A stretch of DNA of 64,000 nt from an uncultured Clostridiaceae bacterium (GCA_946405135.1 CAMJGD010000002.1:124001-188000), one strand, 5' to 3'. Positions 52,380 through 63,720 are shown, numbered from the stretch's first letter. A program made the numbers and translations. Notes: generated by a model not told the origin, from the letters alone.

Positions 52380-54287
52380 TTAATATAAAACTCTCTTGTC
52401 ATCTATCCTTTTTGTAAACTTTATAGTATCAAAATGTTCGAGCAATGCCACTGCATATTTTCTGCTGGTATTAAATACATCTCTTGCCTCTGAAGCAGTT
52501 ATTGAACCCTTTTGCTCTATATATTTTCTAATCAAATCTTTAGCTTTTTCATAATCTTCTTTTAAGTATATCACGTCTTCTGATACTTTTATCAGTTTTC
52601 CTCCGTCTATAAGTGAATCATATACCATCTTAAAGTTTTTCTTATCCTTTTCTTTATCTAAAAGCTCTTCATATTTAGGACTAGTGTATCCTGCAGCTTT
52701 AAAGCTTTTAATTATTCTATCCATCATAAGATTTTGTTCTTCTGTATATTTTATTTTAAATTCTTTAAGACATATGAAATTGTCTGTTATATTTATTATA
52801 TCTTTACTTCGAAGTATAGATAATAGGTCATCATAATTTTTTTGTTTTATATTTTTGCCAAAAACCTTATTTTTTACTTCTTCCTTTGACATGCCGAGCT
52901 TTAGAGGGTTATTTTTATGATACTCTTCAAGCATTGCTTTTAACTCTTCTATTTTCTTACTGAAAAATCTTTCATGTACATATACAGATTTATCTAAAGA
53001 ACCTAGTCTTATTACTTTAGAATCCATCACTAATTCTTCTAACCTATCTTTTATGTTTTCTTCATTTTTTCCTAATGCTTTTAGAATTTCAAATTCCGTA
53101 GGATATTGAAAACTAAGATTTTCTACAGTTTTCTCTATTATTCCTTGAGAACTTCCACCTTCTTTTAATTTAAGCTCTTCTATATAGTTATTATCAAACC
53201 TTTTAGCTTTTTTAGCTGTAGGTTCTATAATAATACCTCCTGCAATAGTTGTCATAGGTGAATAGGATCTAACTACATATCTATCATTTCTCTGGGCAGT
53301 TATAGGTTTTTCCATTCTGAACTGGACATAAGCCTCTTCACCTGGCTTTATTTCTTCTTTATCTAGTATTACAATCCTGCATAATATTTCACTAGTGCCA
53401 TGGTAAAGTCTAACTCTCTGTCTATTTTCAATGGGCTTTTTAGAACTATTTATATGATATAGCTTTCCATCCATTATCATAGAGGGTTCCATTAAATTCT
53501 CTTTAGAAATTACATCTCCCCTAGCTATGTCTTCTACCTTTACATTAGAAATATTTAAAGCACATCTTTGTCCAGCTTCAGCCATACTTACATCTTCATC
53601 GTGTACTTGAATATTTCTTATCTTACCTTTAGCCAAAGATGGATATACTTGAATTTGTTCTCCTTCTTTAATTCTTCCGCTTATTACAGTACCTGTAACC
53701 ACAGTACCAAAGCCACTGACAGAAAAAACTCTATCCACAGGCAGCCTAAAATGTCCTTCTGTATCCTTAGCTTCTACCTCTTCTGTCAGTCTATCAATGC
53801 ACTTTATCAATTCTTCAATGCCCTTACCTGTTTTAGATGAAACAGGAATTATAGGTGAAGACCCTAAAAAAGTTTCTTTAAATCTTTCTTTTATATCTTG
53901 GGTTACCATAGCTATCCATTCATCATCTACCATGTCAGCCTTAGTCAGTGCTATTATTCCTTTTTTAACATTGAGAAGCTGCAATATCTCAAAATGTTCT
54001 TCTGTTTGAGGCATTATACCTTCATCTGCTGCTACAACTAATAACACCACATCTATACTGCTAACTCCAGCCAGCATATTTTTTATAAATTTCTCATGAC
54101 CAGGAACATCTATAATTCCTGCTCTTCTTCCCGAAGGTAAATCAAAAAATGTAAATCCTAAATTTATAGATATACCCCTATCCTTTTCTTCTTTTAAGGT
54201 ATCTGTCTCTCTTCCTGTAAGAGCTCTTATAAGTGTAGTCTTACCATGATCTATATGACCTGCTGTTCCTATGATAATATGCTTCAT
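52380..54287 (-). CDS. selB: Selenocysteine-specific elongation factor SelB
   Basis: About 635 residues. It delivers Sec-tRNA to UGA codons by binding a SECIS hairpin. The EF-Tu-like GTPase domain begins MKHIIIGTAGHIDHGKTTLI (G1 GHIDHGKT) with DVPGHE and TKAD, followed by two beta-barrel domains. The C-terminal part (about 370-635) is the winged-helix array that binds SECIS RNA. The ATG at 54287 is one base past the selA stop, so the genes are coupled. It supports active selenocysteine use, confirmed by the UGA codon in selD. Confidence 0.95.
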   Translation of the reverse strand: MKHIIIGTAGHIDHGKTTLIRALTGRETDTLKEEKDRGISINLGFTFFDLPSGRRAGIIDVPGHEKFIKNMLAGVSSIDVVLLVVAADEGIMPQTEEHFEILQLLNVKKGIIALTKADMVDDEWIAMVTQDIKERFKETFLGSSPIIPVSSKTGKGIEELIKCIDRLTEEVEAKDTEGHFRLPVDRVFSVSGFGTVVTGTVISGRIKEGEQIQVYPSLAKGKIRNIQVHDEDVSMAEAGQRCALNISNVKVEDIARGDVISKENLMEPSMIMDGKLYHINSSKKPIENRQRVRLYHGTSEILCRIVILDKEEIKPGEEAYVQFRMEKPITAQRNDRYVVRSYSPMTTIAGGIIIEPTAKKAKRFDNNYIEELKLKEGGSSQGIIEKTVENLSFQYPTEFEILKALGKNEENIKDRLEELVMDSKVIRLGSLDKSVYVHERFFSKKIEELKAMLEEYHKNNPLKLGMSKEEVKNKVFGKNIKQKNYDDLLSILRSKDIINITDNFICLKEFKIKYTEEQNLMMDRIIKSFKAAGYTSPKYEELLDKEKDKKNFKMVYDSLIDGGKLIKVSEDVIYLKEDYEKAKDLIRKYIEQKGSITASEARDVFNTSRKYAVALLEHFDTIKFTKRIDDKRVLY

Positions 54288-54288
54288 A

Positions 54289-55677
54289 TTATATCTCTCC
54301 CATTTTTTTAAATGCATCTACTATTATTTCTAAATCACCCTGAAGCAAAGTTCTCATATCTATTATAACTTCATCATTGCATACTCTTGTTACTATGGGA
54401 ATACTGTTTCCCCTTAAAGCTTCTTCTATCTGCTTTGCAGAATACTTACTGCTCTTTACCTTTAGAACATAGCTTTCTATCTTTTCGGTAGGCATAGAAC
54501 CGCCGCCTACCATAGAATAGTCCTCAGCTATAGTAAAATTAAAATGCTCTGGTGACACTTTTAATCTTCTTTTAAGTCCTTGAGCCTTTTTCTTAAGTTC
54601 CGCTTTATCGCATAGTATCATATTAAGTGTAGGTATGCTTTCTACAGCTTCCTTTTCATCTAAATAACATTTTAAAGTTGCTTCTAGTGCTGCTAAAGTC
54701 ATCTTATCTATTCTTAAGGCTCTAGTAAGCTGGTTTTTCTTTATTCTTTCTATATATTCCTTTTTACCTACTATTATACCTGCTTGAGGTCCTCCTAAAA
54801 GCTTATCCCCGCTGAAAGTTACCACGTCTACTCCCTTTTCTATGCTGTCTTGCACAGTGGGTTCATATGTAAAGCCATATTTTGAAAGATCTATAAGCAC
54901 TCCGCTTCCTATATCTTCTATGACTGGTATGCTATGCTCCTTTCCAAGAGCTATCATATCTTCTAAGGGCACTTCTTCTGTGAAACCCATTATTTTAAAA
55001 TTGGATGTATGAACCTTAAGTATAACTCCTGTATCTTCATTTATGCTACTTTCATAATCATAGAGATGAGTTCTGTTAGTAGTACCCACTTCTACTAATT
55101 TTGCTCTGCTGAATTTCATAACTTCAGGTACCCTGAAGGAACCTCCTATCTCTACTAACTGCCCTCTTGATACTATAGCTTCCTTATCCTCACACAAAGT
55201 ATTTAATACCAGCATTACTGCTGCTGCATTGTTGTTTACCACTAAGGCAGCCTCAGCTCCAGTTATTTCCCTTAATATTTTTTCTATGTGGCTATATCTA
55301 GAGCCCCTTTTCCCTTCTTCAAGATTATATTCTAAATTATTATAGTGTTCTGCAGCCATAATTACACTGTAAATAGCATCTTTACACAATATAGATCTTC
55401 CTAAGTTTGTATGTATGACTATACCTGTTGCATTAACTACCTTTTTTAAATTGGGTTGTTTTTTCTTTTCTAAATTAGTAAAAAATAATTTCATTATATC
55501 TTCTTTTGAAAAATCATCTATTTCATCTTTAAGTATAGCATTTCTAAATTCTTCTATAGTCTCCCTTAATGTGTCTGTAATTAAAGCTTTCTTACCATCA
55601 TTTAAGACTTTAACTACACATTCTTCTTTTAAAAGTTCATCTATTTTAGGTAGTTTTCTCAGTAATTCTTTTTTCAT
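54289..55677 (-). CDS. selA: L-seryl-tRNA(Sec) selenium transferase SelA
   Basis: A 462-residue pyridoxal-phosphate enzyme that converts Ser-tRNA(Sec) to Sec-tRNA(Sec) with selenophosphate. The N-terminal helix bundle ([15 protein letters not shown]) and the core [16 protein letters not shown] near 82 are conserved. The PLP lysine lies in [13 protein letters not shown] near residue 293. Length is normal. It sits between selD and selB in one operon; the ATG follows AGGAAGATT. tRNA(Sec) (selC) was not found in the window. Confidence 0.95.
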   Translation of the reverse strand: MKKELLRKLPKIDELLKEECVVKVLNDGKKALITDTLRETIEEFRNAILKDEIDDFSKEDIMKLFFTNLEKKKQPNLKKVVNATGIVIHTNLGRSILCKDAIYSVIMAAEHYNNLEYNLEEGKRGSRYSHIEKILREITGAEAALVVNNNAAAVMLVLNTLCEDKEAIVSRGQLVEIGGSFRVPEVMKFSRAKLVEVGTTNRTHLYDYESSINEDTGVILKVHTSNFKIMGFTEEVPLEDMIALGKEHSIPVIEDIGSGVLIDLSKYGFTYEPTVQDSIEKGVDVVTFSGDKLLGGPQAGIIVGKKEYIERIKKNQLTRALRIDKMTLAALEATLKCYLDEKEAVESIPTLNMILCDKAELKKKAQGLKRRLKVSPEHFNFTIAEDYSMVGGGSMPTEKIESYVLKVKSSKYSAKQIEEALRGNSIPIVTRVCNDEVIIDMRTLLQGDLEIIVDAFKKMGEI

Positions 55678-55695
55678 AAGAATCTTCCTCCTAAA

Positions 55696-56724
55696 TCATT
55701 CAACAATTATATATTTGTCACCCATAGGAAGCACTTCTCCTATAATAGCAGAAGATACAGAAAGCTTTTGAAGTTTGTCCATAATAATTTTTCCATCTTC
55801 TTTGGAACAGCTAAAAAGAAGTCCTCCAGAAGTTTGTGGATCAAATAATATATCTTCCATCCAACTATCTACATTATTTAGCTGATACTTTCCATTTAGG
55901 TGCTCTCTATTACTATAGCTACCTGCCGGTACAAGTCCCATATCAGCATATTCTTTTGCTTCCCCTATATATGGAATTTTATCCTTGTATAATTTTAATG
56001 TGACCTTAGAACCACTAGCCATCTCATATCCATGGCCCATTAGTCCAAAGCCTGTAACATCAGTACATGCGCTTATGGAATGCTCTGATATGATTTCAGC
56101 TGCATATTTATTAAGAGTTGTCATAATCTTAACCGCTTCATTATATGCACTTTCTGAAGCTATTTCACCTTTTATAGCAGTATTTATTATTCCTGTACCT
56201 AAAGGTTTTGTTAATATAATTACTTCTCCTTCTTTGCATCCACAGTTTTTAAGCACCTTATTTGGATGAACTACTCCTGTAACAGAAAGTCCATACTTTG
56301 GCTCATCATCTTGAACAGAATGTCCTCCTACTACTACAGCTCCCGATTCTAAAACTTTGTCTGCTCCACCTTTTAATATTTCTCCAAGTATATCAATAGA
56401 AAGACAATTAGGGAAACATACTATATTAAGAGCTACCACTGGTTTTCCACCCATGGCATATACATCACTTAAAGAATTTGTAGCAGCAATCTGTCCAAAG
56501 GTATAAGGATCATCTACTACAGGCGTAAAAAAGTCAAGAGTCTGAATAGTAGCAATATCCTCTGACAACTTATATACCGCAGCATCATCACTGGTTTCTA
56601 TACCTACTATAAGATTATCATCCTCCATTTTAGGCAATTTATCTAATATTTTTGAAAGGGTCTCCGGCCCTATTTTGGCTGCTCACCCTGATGTTTTTGA
56701 AAGCTGTGTAAGTCTCTTATCCAT
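55696..56724 (-). CDS. selD: Selenide, water dikinase SelD, a selenoprotein with in-frame UGA (Sec14)
   Basis: Makes selenophosphate from selenide and ATP. The true start is the ATG at 56724, not the downstream Met at 56637: the frame reads [13 protein letters not shown], then TGA at 56683-56685, then [13 protein letters not shown]. The UGA takes the place of the catalytic Cys17 of E. coli SelD in the SGCGAK-like motif, so it codes for selenocysteine. A SECIS hairpin follows at once. The glycine-rich start is followed by [22 protein letters not shown] and the C-terminal DPQTSGGLL. The full protein has 342 residues. First gene of selD-selA-selB. Confidence 0.95.
56655..56685 (-). promoter_or_regulatory. 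Bacterial SECIS element in selD
   Basis: Directly after the UGA codon the RNA reads GCAGCCAAAATAGGGCCGG and then AGACCC. AGGG pairs with CCCT around a loop CCGGAGA, which presents the GG needed by SelB. The position (stem starts about 11 nt after UGA) is normal for bacterial SECIS hairpins. Confidence 0.75.
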
Positions 56725-56838
56725 ATTATCACCTCATATAATGAAACTATAATAAATTCATTATACTTTTCCTTTCATAATATTATAGCTTATTTCAAAT
56801 TATATATTATTTTTGAAAAGTTTTAAAGGCTAATAGCT

Positions 56839-57447
56839 TTATCTTACATCAATCTTATCTTTAAACTTTTCTAAAGTTTTATCACCTATTCTATCTACCT
56901 TTTTTAAATCCTCTATGGAAGAAAATTCTCCATTTTTTTCTCTATAATCTATTATCTTTTGAGCAGTTACTTCACCAACTCCTGGAAGTTTCATAAGTTC
57001 TTCTTTGGAAGCAGTATTTATATTTATTATTTCATCTCCTGATTTAGATAAAGAATTATTTTGTGGAAAAGTTTTATTTACTTCAGTAGTGATTTCTTTA
57101 GATGGCACTGTAATACAATCACCATCTCTTAATTTTTTTGCTTGATTAATTTTTGAAAGATCACCCTTTTCTGTAATACCCCCAGCTTCCAATATGATAT
57201 CTTTTACAATACTACCTTGACTCATAATATAAACTTCAGGTTTTTTTACTTCTCCTTTTATTTCTACCATAAATTTATTTTTACCTTCCTTAACATGGTT
57301 ATTATCTTTATCTAGCACATCATCCTCAATAAATATATCTTTTTCTGTATATTTTTTAGGGTTAGAGTTAAAATAATTTATAGCAAAAAATACTGTGATT
57401 ATAAGTATTATAACTACAGATCCTACTATTGTATCCTTCTTTTTCAT
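56839..57447 (-). CDS. comEA: ComEA-type DNA-binding protein
   Basis: A 202-residue membrane-anchored protein. Membrane helix at about 8-27, extracellular SLBB domain at about 60-118 (FMVEIKGEVKKPEVY, VKDIILEAGG) and C-terminal helix-hairpin-helix domain at about 138-202 (ININTASKEELMKLPGVGEV, TAQKIIDYRE, KKVDRIG). Homologues bind incoming DNA in transformation. It is not followed by comEC in this window, so competence is not proven. The ATG is preceded by AGGTGTTAAC. The gene is upstream of selD on the same strand but separated by about 115 bp. Confidence 0.9.
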   Translation of the reverse strand: MKKKDTIVGSVVIILIITVFFAINYFNSNPKKYTEKDIFIEDDVLDKDNNHVKEGKNKFMVEIKGEVKKPEVYIMSQGSIVKDIILEAGGITEKGDLSKINQAKKLRDGDCITVPSKEITTEVNKTFPQNNSLSKSGDEIININTASKEELMKLPGVGEVTAQKIIDYREKNGEFSSIEDLKKVDRIGDKTLEKFKDKIDVR

Positions 57448-57571
57448 AAGTTAACACCTCTGTATTCTATTATATATATACTATAATTATTGACAATTTC
57501 CAAAAAAATTATCGCATAAGTCATTAATTTCTGTTATACTTTATAGAGAATATTATATTTTGGAGGATATT

Positions 57572-58846
57572 ATGAAAAGATTTAAGTTTATAGCATTTTT
57601 ATTAATATTTATTTTTTCATCTGTTAATTTTGTAAGTGCAGCGGAAATATCTCCTCCATCTATAGATTCTGAAGGAGCAGTACTCATTGATGCTACTACA
57701 GGAAAGGTGCTTTATGAAAAAAATATGAACAAGCCTTTAGCACCTGCTTCTACTACAAAAGTTATGACAGCTTTGCTCACTCTTGAAAGGTGCAAACTAG
57801 ATGATAAGGTTTTAATAGGAAAAAATCCACCTAATGCAGAAGGTACTGCCATAGGAATTGTAGAAGGAGAAACCTTGACAGTAAAGGATCTTTTAGAAGG
57901 TCTTCTGCTTGAATCTGCCAACGACTGTGCTGAAGCTCTTGCAGAACATATAGGTGGTTCTATAAGTAATTTTTCTAAAATAATGAATGATAGAGCAAGA
58001 CAGTTAGGTTGTAAAAATACTCATTTTGTAAATCCCAGTGGCCTTTATGAAAAAGATCATTTAACTACTGCCTATGACTTAGCTCTCATACTGACAGAAG
58101 TTGAAAAAAACCCAACCTTTGTAGATATTTGTCAGCAGCCTTTTTATAAGATTCCACCTACAGATAAGACTACAGAATATAGGTGGGTTAACAATAAAGA
58201 TTGCTTAGTATTAAAAGGAAATAAATATTTCTATAAAGACTGCATAGCTGGAAAAACAGGGTATACTACACCTTCTAAACATACTTTTACCGCCATAGCA
58301 GAACGTAATGGTCAAAAATTGGTTTTAGCTTTGCTTCGTTCTGAGAGTAAAGATACATATTTCCCTGAAGCAAAGAAGTTATTTGATTATGGATTTGAAA
58401 AATATACTTTGGTAAAACTTTATTCTAAAGGAGATATAGTAAAAACTTATAATATAGATAATAAAGAATCTATACCTCTAATAGCTTCTAAAGATTTTTA
58501 CTATGTAAAGGAAAAAAATTCAAAAAATACACCAGATCCTATATGTAATATTGTAAATAAAAACTTAAACGGTTCATCCTTTAGCAGAGGACAGCAGATT
58601 TTAACTTCAAAAATTATGATAGGCAATGAAATCGTAGGTGAACTTGCTTTAGAAAGTGGTATAGACAGAAAAATAGCCTCTAACAATCTAGCTCAAAACC
58701 ATAGTAGTTCAAAATATATATGGAAAACCATAGTTTATATAATTATAGCCTTCATGTTTATACTAGCTTGTATTTATTATCCTAAAAAGCTTAGAAAACA
58801 AAAAATATATAAGAAATATAAAAATTATAAAAATATTCATTACTAA
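57572..58846 (+). CDS. dacF: D-alanyl-D-alanine carboxypeptidase, DacF / PBP5 family
   Basis: About 424 residues from the ATG at 57572, which follows TTGGAGGATA. A signal peptide ends near residue 24 (FVSAAE). Catalytic motifs are canonical: SxxK in PASTTKVMTA near 60, SAN in LESANDCAEAL near 112 and KTG in GKTGYTTPS near 226. A C-terminal PBP5-like beta domain and one membrane helix (about 385-405) with a basic tail (KKLRKQKIYKKYKNYKN) follow. It trims peptidoglycan stem peptides; in endospore formers DacF-type enzymes act in the cortex. Divergent from comEA. Confidence 0.9.
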   Translation: MKRFKFIAFLLIFIFSSVNFVSAAEISPPSIDSEGAVLIDATTGKVLYEKNMNKPLAPASTTKVMTALLTLERCKLDDKVLIGKNPPNAEGTAIGIVEGETLTVKDLLEGLLLESANDCAEALAEHIGGSISNFSKIMNDRARQLGCKNTHFVNPSGLYEKDHLTTAYDLALILTEVEKNPTFVDICQQPFYKIPPTDKTTEYRWVNNKDCLVLKGNKYFYKDCIAGKTGYTTPSKHTFTAIAERNGQKLVLALLRSESKDTYFPEAKKLFDYGFEKYTLVKLYSKGDIVKTYNIDNKESIPLIASKDFYYVKEKNSKNTPDPICNIVNKNLNGSSFSRGQQILTSKIMIGNEIVGELALESGIDRKIASNNLAQNHSSSKYIWKTIVYIIIAFMFILACIYYPKKLRKQKIYKKYKNYKNIHY

Positions 58847-58881
58847 TAAAAGTTCTATGCCTTTTGGTATAGAACTTTTAT
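58846..58881. terminator. Bidirectional terminator between convergent genes
   Basis: ATAAAAGTTCTAT, a 10-nt loop, ATAGAACTTTTAT: a perfect 13-bp stem with T-rich sequence on both sides. It overlaps the stop codons of both the dacF-like and the rluD-like genes. Confidence 0.85.
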
Positions 58882-59768
58882 AATTTTTCTATTAAACTTT
58901 TTATATCTTCAGGTAATTCACACTGCATTACCATATTTTCACCGGTTCTAGGGTGAGGAAACTCTAACTTATAGGCATGCAAAGCTTGCCTTTCAATTAA
59001 CTTTTCATCCCCTTCTACTCCATAAAGGCTATCTCCATATATGGGATGACCTATATGACTTAAGTGAACTCTTATCTGATGGGTTCTTCCCGTTTCTAAT
59101 TCTAATTCTAAAAGTTCTCCAGCTTTAAAGCTCTTTAATGTTTTATAGTGAGTTATGCTTCTTTGCCCTCTATCATCTACTATTCTCTTTATAGAACCTT
59201 CTCCCGGTCTATAGATAGGAAGATCTATAGTCCCATTTTTATCTTTTAACACTCCATGAGTTACAGCTAAATAATATTTTTTGAAATCTTCTTTTTGCAT
59301 ATCTCTTGATAGTGCCATATGAGAAAATTGATTTTTAGCTATTATTATAAGTCCTGAAGTATTCATATCTAATCGACTTACTAGTCTAACAATACAATTT
59401 TCTCCATTAGACTTAAAATGATACAATAATCCATTAGCTAGCGTACCATTCAAATGGCTTTTAGTAGGGTGTACCACCATATAAGGAGGTTTATTAACTA
59501 CCAAAATATCGCTGTCTTCATATATTATATCTAGGGGAATATTTTGAGGTTCTATGTCCTGTTCTTCATCTTTATTTAATTCTATCTCTATCATATCTCC
59601 TGATCTTAATATATAGTTCATTTTCACTACTTTACTATTTACTTTAATTCTGCCATCGCAGGAAGCATTTTTAATAAATCTGCTAGACAGATTATGATCA
59701 TATTTTAAGTATTCTCTTATCTTGGTTCCTTCATATTTTTCTTCTACTTTAATATCTATCTTGCTCAT
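58878..59768 (-). CDS. RluA/RluD family pseudouridine synthase
   Basis: A 296-residue enzyme that converts uridine to pseudouridine in rRNA or tRNA. The S4 domain (about 13-70) starts EGTKIREYLKYDHNLSSRFI. The catalytic domain has VNKPPYMVVHP near 92 and the catalytic Asp in VSRLDMNTSGLI near 137, with the C-terminal LETGRTHQIRVHLSHIGHP. ATG follows GGAGGAGCT. It is close to RluD, but RluA-family members are hard to separate, so the target position is not assigned. Confidence 0.9.
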   Translation of the reverse strand: MSKIDIKVEEKYEGTKIREYLKYDHNLSSRFIKNASCDGRIKVNSKVVKMNYILRSGDMIEIELNKDEEQDIEPQNIPLDIIYEDSDILVVNKPPYMVVHPTKSHLNGTLANGLLYHFKSNGENCIVRLVSRLDMNTSGLIIIAKNQFSHMALSRDMQKEDFKKYYLAVTHGVLKDKNGTIDLPIYRPGEGSIKRIVDDRGQRSITHYKTLKSFKAGELLELELETGRTHQIRVHLSHIGHPIYGDSLYGVEGDEKLIERQALHAYKLEFPHPRTGENMVMQCELPEDIKSLIEKL

Positions 59769-59816
59769 AGCTCCTCCATAACTGCAGTTTTAAAAGATTA
59801 ACTGTAAAATGCTGCA

Positions 59817-60386
59817 TTACTTTTGACTAAGAAGCATATAATTTCTAGCTTCTACTGTATCCTTATGCAAATATTGCCCCCTGGCTACTACATAGCATAT
59901 AGTGTTATCAAAAGCTTTTAGAATTCCTTCATCTAAGTCTTTAAAAGCAGCCTGCCTAAGTGCATCTACTCCTTCAAAATCTCTAGAAGGCTCTATATAA
60001 TCAGCTAAATATATTATTTTTTCTAATACAGACATATCTTTTTTACCTGTGGTATGATAGATAGCTGCATTTAATATTTCCTTATCCTTTATATCCATGG
60101 TATCCTCTGCTATAATAGCCCCTGCTAAACCATGAAGCAGATAAGGTGCTAATAAATCTTCTTCCCTCAGGTTAAACCCTTTTTCCTTAATAATGCTAAT
60201 TATGTCTTCATCCTTCATATTTTTGGCACAATCATGAATTAAAGCGGCCATTCTTGCTTTATGCACATTACAGTTATATAGTTTTGCAAGTTTTTCTGCA
60301 GTATCCCTAACCCCTAAAATATGATTAAATCTGCTGGCTTTTAAGTTTGATTTCAAATAATCTTCAATTTGACTTTCACTCCACAT
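59817..60386 (-). CDS. yqeK: HD-domain bis(5'-nucleosyl)-tetraphosphatase (symmetrical), YqeK family
   Basis: A 189-residue HD-type hydrolase of the YqeK (Ap4A hydrolase) family. Metal ligands: H in RFNHILGVRDTA near 21, the HD in LIHDCAKNM near 50, H in YLLHGLAGAI near 84 and H in IYHTTGKKDM near 110, then DYIEPSRDF near 129. It lies 13 bp after nadD in the same direction, the normal clostridial order (nadD-yqeK). In many genomes rsfS follows, but here an rluD-like gene is next. The ATG follows TTAGGAGGTG. Confidence 0.88.
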   Translation of the reverse strand: MWSESQIEDYLKSNLKASRFNHILGVRDTAEKLAKLYNCNVHKARMAALIHDCAKNMKDEDIISIIKEKGFNLREEDLLAPYLLHGLAGAIIAEDTMDIKDKEILNAAIYHTTGKKDMSVLEKIIYLADYIEPSRDFEGVDALRQAAFKDLDEGILKAFDNTICYVVARGQYLHKDTVEARNYMLLSQK

Positions 60387-60399
60387 AATGCTGCACCTC

Positions 60400-61002
60400 C
60401 TAAGAATATAATTTTAATGTTATAATGGTGTTATATACAGCAGGAGGCATAAAATACTCCATATTTACTCCTGCCTTTATCTTGTCCCTTATATAACTTG
60501 AGGATATTTCTATATTAAGAAGGTCTAAAAGCAATATTTCTTTTTTATATTGATTTTCCACTTTAAGTTTTTGCTTTAAAATTTCTTCTCTACTATAACC
60601 AGGTCTATTAAAAACCACAAAATTGCAAAGTTTTAATATACTGTGAACATTTTTCCATTCATATATATGCATCAAGCAGTCTGCTCCAGTTATAAAATAT
60701 ATTTGAGCATTTTCCTCTTTTTCTTTAAAATGTTCTAAGGTTTCATAAGTATAACTGTAACCTTTTTTATTTATTTCATAATCACTTATAGAAAATTCAG
60801 GGTATTCCCTTATAGCCATTTTCACTAATTCATATCTTATGCTGGGGCTAGTAATATTTTTATCCCTCTTGTGAGGGGGATTTCCTCCTGGCACAAATAT
60901 GACTTTGTCAAGGTTGAAAGCATTTAAAGCTTCCTGTGCTATATATAAATGCCCATTGTGTATTGGGTCAAAGGTACCTCCTAATATTCCTATACTTTTC
61001 AT
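60400..61002 (-). CDS. nadD: Nicotinate-nucleotide adenylyltransferase
   Basis: A 200-residue enzyme of NAD biosynthesis that makes deamido-NAD from nicotinate mononucleotide and ATP. The nucleotidyltransferase motif GGTFDPIHNGHL near residue 7 and the second motif IEISSSYIRDKI near 170 are intact. ITGADCLMHIYEWKN near 100 matches NadD. The ATG at 61002 follows GAGGTGG; a GTG three codons upstream is possible. Downstream it is linked to yqeK. Confidence 0.92.
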   Translation of the reverse strand: MKSIGILGGTFDPIHNGHLYIAQEALNAFNLDKVIFVPGGNPPHKRDKNITSPSIRYELVKMAIREYPEFSISDYEINKKGYSYTYETLEHFKEKEENAQIYFITGADCLMHIYEWKNVHSILKLCNFVVFNRPGYSREEILKQKLKVENQYKKEILLLDLLNIEISSSYIRDKIKAGVNMEYFMPPAVYNTIITLKLYS

Positions 61003-61070
61003 AAAATCCACCTCAATAAATAAGAATTAAAAATCAGCATATTACTGACTATTAATTCTTATAATCAAAT

Positions 61071-61364
61071 TTATTTAGGAAACTCTATTTTAGGTTTCTT
61101 TTTGGATTTCCTATATAGAACAATCTTGCTACCTATAGCCTGTATGCCTTCACAATTTAGCTTCTCGCATATTATATCAGAAGCTTCTCTTGTATCATAT
61201 CCACTATTATTAAGTACAGTAATCTTTATAAGCTCTCTTGCTTCAAGAGCATCATCTATCTGCTTTAAAAAAGCTTCCTCAATACCATTTTTCCCTAATT
61301 GAAATATAGGTTCAATGCCATTAGCTAAGGACCTTATATAAGCTCTTTGTTTACTTGTAATCAT
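61071..61364 (-). CDS. yhbY: YhbY-type CRM-domain RNA-binding protein
   Basis: A 97-residue protein with one CRM (YhbY) domain: LTSKQRAYIRSLANG-like start (here MITSKQRAYIRSLANG), FQLGKNGIEE with the GxxG-like RNA-binding loop, VLNNSGYDTREASDIIC and IGSKIVLYRKSKKKPK. Homologues bind pre-50S particles. ATG at 61364 after TTGGAGGTT; an in-frame TTG at 61376 is part of the ribosome binding site. It is 12 bp after obgE. Confidence 0.9.
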   Translation of the reverse strand: MITSKQRAYIRSLANGIEPIFQLGKNGIEEAFLKQIDDALEARELIKITVLNNSGYDTREASDIICEKLNCEGIQAIGSKIVLYRKSKKKPKIEFPK

Positions 61365-61376
61365 ATAAACCTCCAA

Positions 61377-62708
<1,332 letters not shown>

Positions 62709-62723
62709 TTAATAAAAAGATTT

Positions 62724-62749
62724 TAAAAAAGCACCCTCTGAAAGGGTGC
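62724..62749 (-). terminator. Terminator after rpmA
   Basis: On the minus strand GCACCCTTTCAGAGGGTGC followed by TTTTTT is a compact Rho-independent terminator. It is 16 bp past the rpmA stop, so obgE is probably expressed by read-through or its own promoter. Confidence 0.9.
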
Positions 62750-62765
62750 CCTATAAACAATTTAA

Positions 62766-63068
62766 CTATTCAGCTATAGCTTCTTGTACATCTACTGGAT
62801 AAACACTTGCTTTTTTCTTTTCTCTTCCCATTCTTTCGTACTTTACAACTCCATCAACTTTAGCAAATAAAGTGTCATCCTTACCTATTCCAACATTTGA
62901 TCCTGGATGAATTTTTGTTCCTCTCTGTCTAACCAATATGTTTCCTGCAAGAACGAACTGACCATCTGAACACTTAACGCCAAGTCTTTTGGATTCAGAA
63001 TCTCTACCGTTTTTAGAGCTACCTACTCCTTTTTTATGAGCGAATAACTGAAGGTTCATAATTAGCAT
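62766..63068 (-). CDS. rpmA: 50S ribosomal protein bL27 with cleavable N-terminal extension
   Basis: A 100-residue protein. The start [20 protein letters not shown] carries the Firmicutes-specific extension that the protease Prp cuts after the Phe of NLQLF, exposing AHKKG. The mature N-terminus reaches the peptidyl-transferase centre. The ATG at 63068 is 9 bases after AGGAGG. It lies four bases after prp in the rplU-prp-rpmA operon. Confidence 0.96.
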   Translation of the reverse strand: MLIMNLQLFAHKKGVGSSKNGRDSESKRLGVKCSDGQFVLAGNILVRQRGTKIHPGSNVGIGKDDTLFAKVDGVVKYERMGREKKKASVYPVDVQEAIAE

Positions 63069-63072
63069 GGGA

Positions 63073-63399
63073 CTACACCTCCTCTATTTTAACATTTATA
63101 TAATCACCGTAAGCTAATTTCATACTTTGAAAACTTTTTAACATGGTCTTTAAAAGCACTTGGCAGTTCTTTATATCTTCTAAAGAACTATCCTCCATAC
63201 TTAAACTTAAAAATCCATTATCCATATGATAATTAACCTTTATATTTAAAACTTCTTCAATTCCAATCACTACACTTTGTGAGAGTGCTGAAACTGCAGA
63301 GCAAATTATATCGTAACCTTCTTCTGCATAGCCTGAATGACCATTTATGTTGAATGCAACTATATAATCCTCTTTTTGTTTAAATACTATATTTATCAT
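63073..63399 (-). CDS. prp: Ribosomal-processing cysteine protease Prp
   Basis: A 108-residue cysteine protease that removes the N-terminal extension of bL27. The catalytic His is in NGHSGYAE near residue 21 and the Cys in [10 protein letters not shown] near 33; both are conserved. The start overlaps the rplU stop region (2-bp gap). Located between rplU and rpmA, as in other Firmicutes that have the extended bL27. Confidence 0.93.
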   Translation of the reverse strand: MINIVFKQKEDYIVAFNINGHSGYAEEGYDIICSAVSALSQSVVIGIEEVLNIKVNYHMDNGFLSLSMEDSSLEDIKNCQVLLKTMLKSFQSMKLAYGDYINVKIEEV

Positions 63400-63401
63400 A
63401 A

Positions 63402-63716
63402 TTATGCTTCTATCTTTTCTATTACAAGTTTAGTATATGGCTGTCTATGTCCTTGCTTCTTTCTGTAGTCTTTCTTTGGCTTATACTTGAATACTACAAC
63501 TTTTTTAGCCTTACCCTGTCCAGCAACTTTTGCTAAAACCTTAGCTCCTGCAACTACTGGGCTTCCTACAACTAACTCTCCATTTTCTTTGGAAATAGCA
63601 AGAATTTCAGTTAATTCAACAGTGGAATCTACTTCAGCGTTTAGTTTTTCAACGAATATAACGTCTCCTTCTGAAACTCTGTACTGCTTTCCACCTGTAG
63701 CTAATACTGCGTACAT
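63402..63716 (-). CDS. rplU: 50S ribosomal protein bL21
   Basis: A 104-residue protein with the family start [18 protein letters not shown] and C-terminal [19 protein letters not shown]. It binds 23S rRNA. The ATG follows GAGGAGGTG at the end of the L21 leader. First gene of rplU-prp-rpmA. Confidence 0.97.
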   Translation of the reverse strand: MYAVLATGGKQYRVSEGDVIFVEKLNAEVDSTVELTEILAISKENGELVVGSPVVAGAKVLAKVAGQGKAKKVVVFKYKPKKDYRKKQGHRQPYTKLVIEKIEA

Positions 63717-63720
63717 CTAT

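Noticed and set aside
55696..56637. SelD starting at the Met at 56637
   Set aside because: It would lack the catalytic segment; the real start is upstream of an in-frame UGA read as selenocysteine.
52363..56838. selC (tRNA-Sec) within the sel operon
   Set aside because: The gaps in selD-selA-selB are too short, and no long-variable-arm tRNA fold was seen in the spacers.
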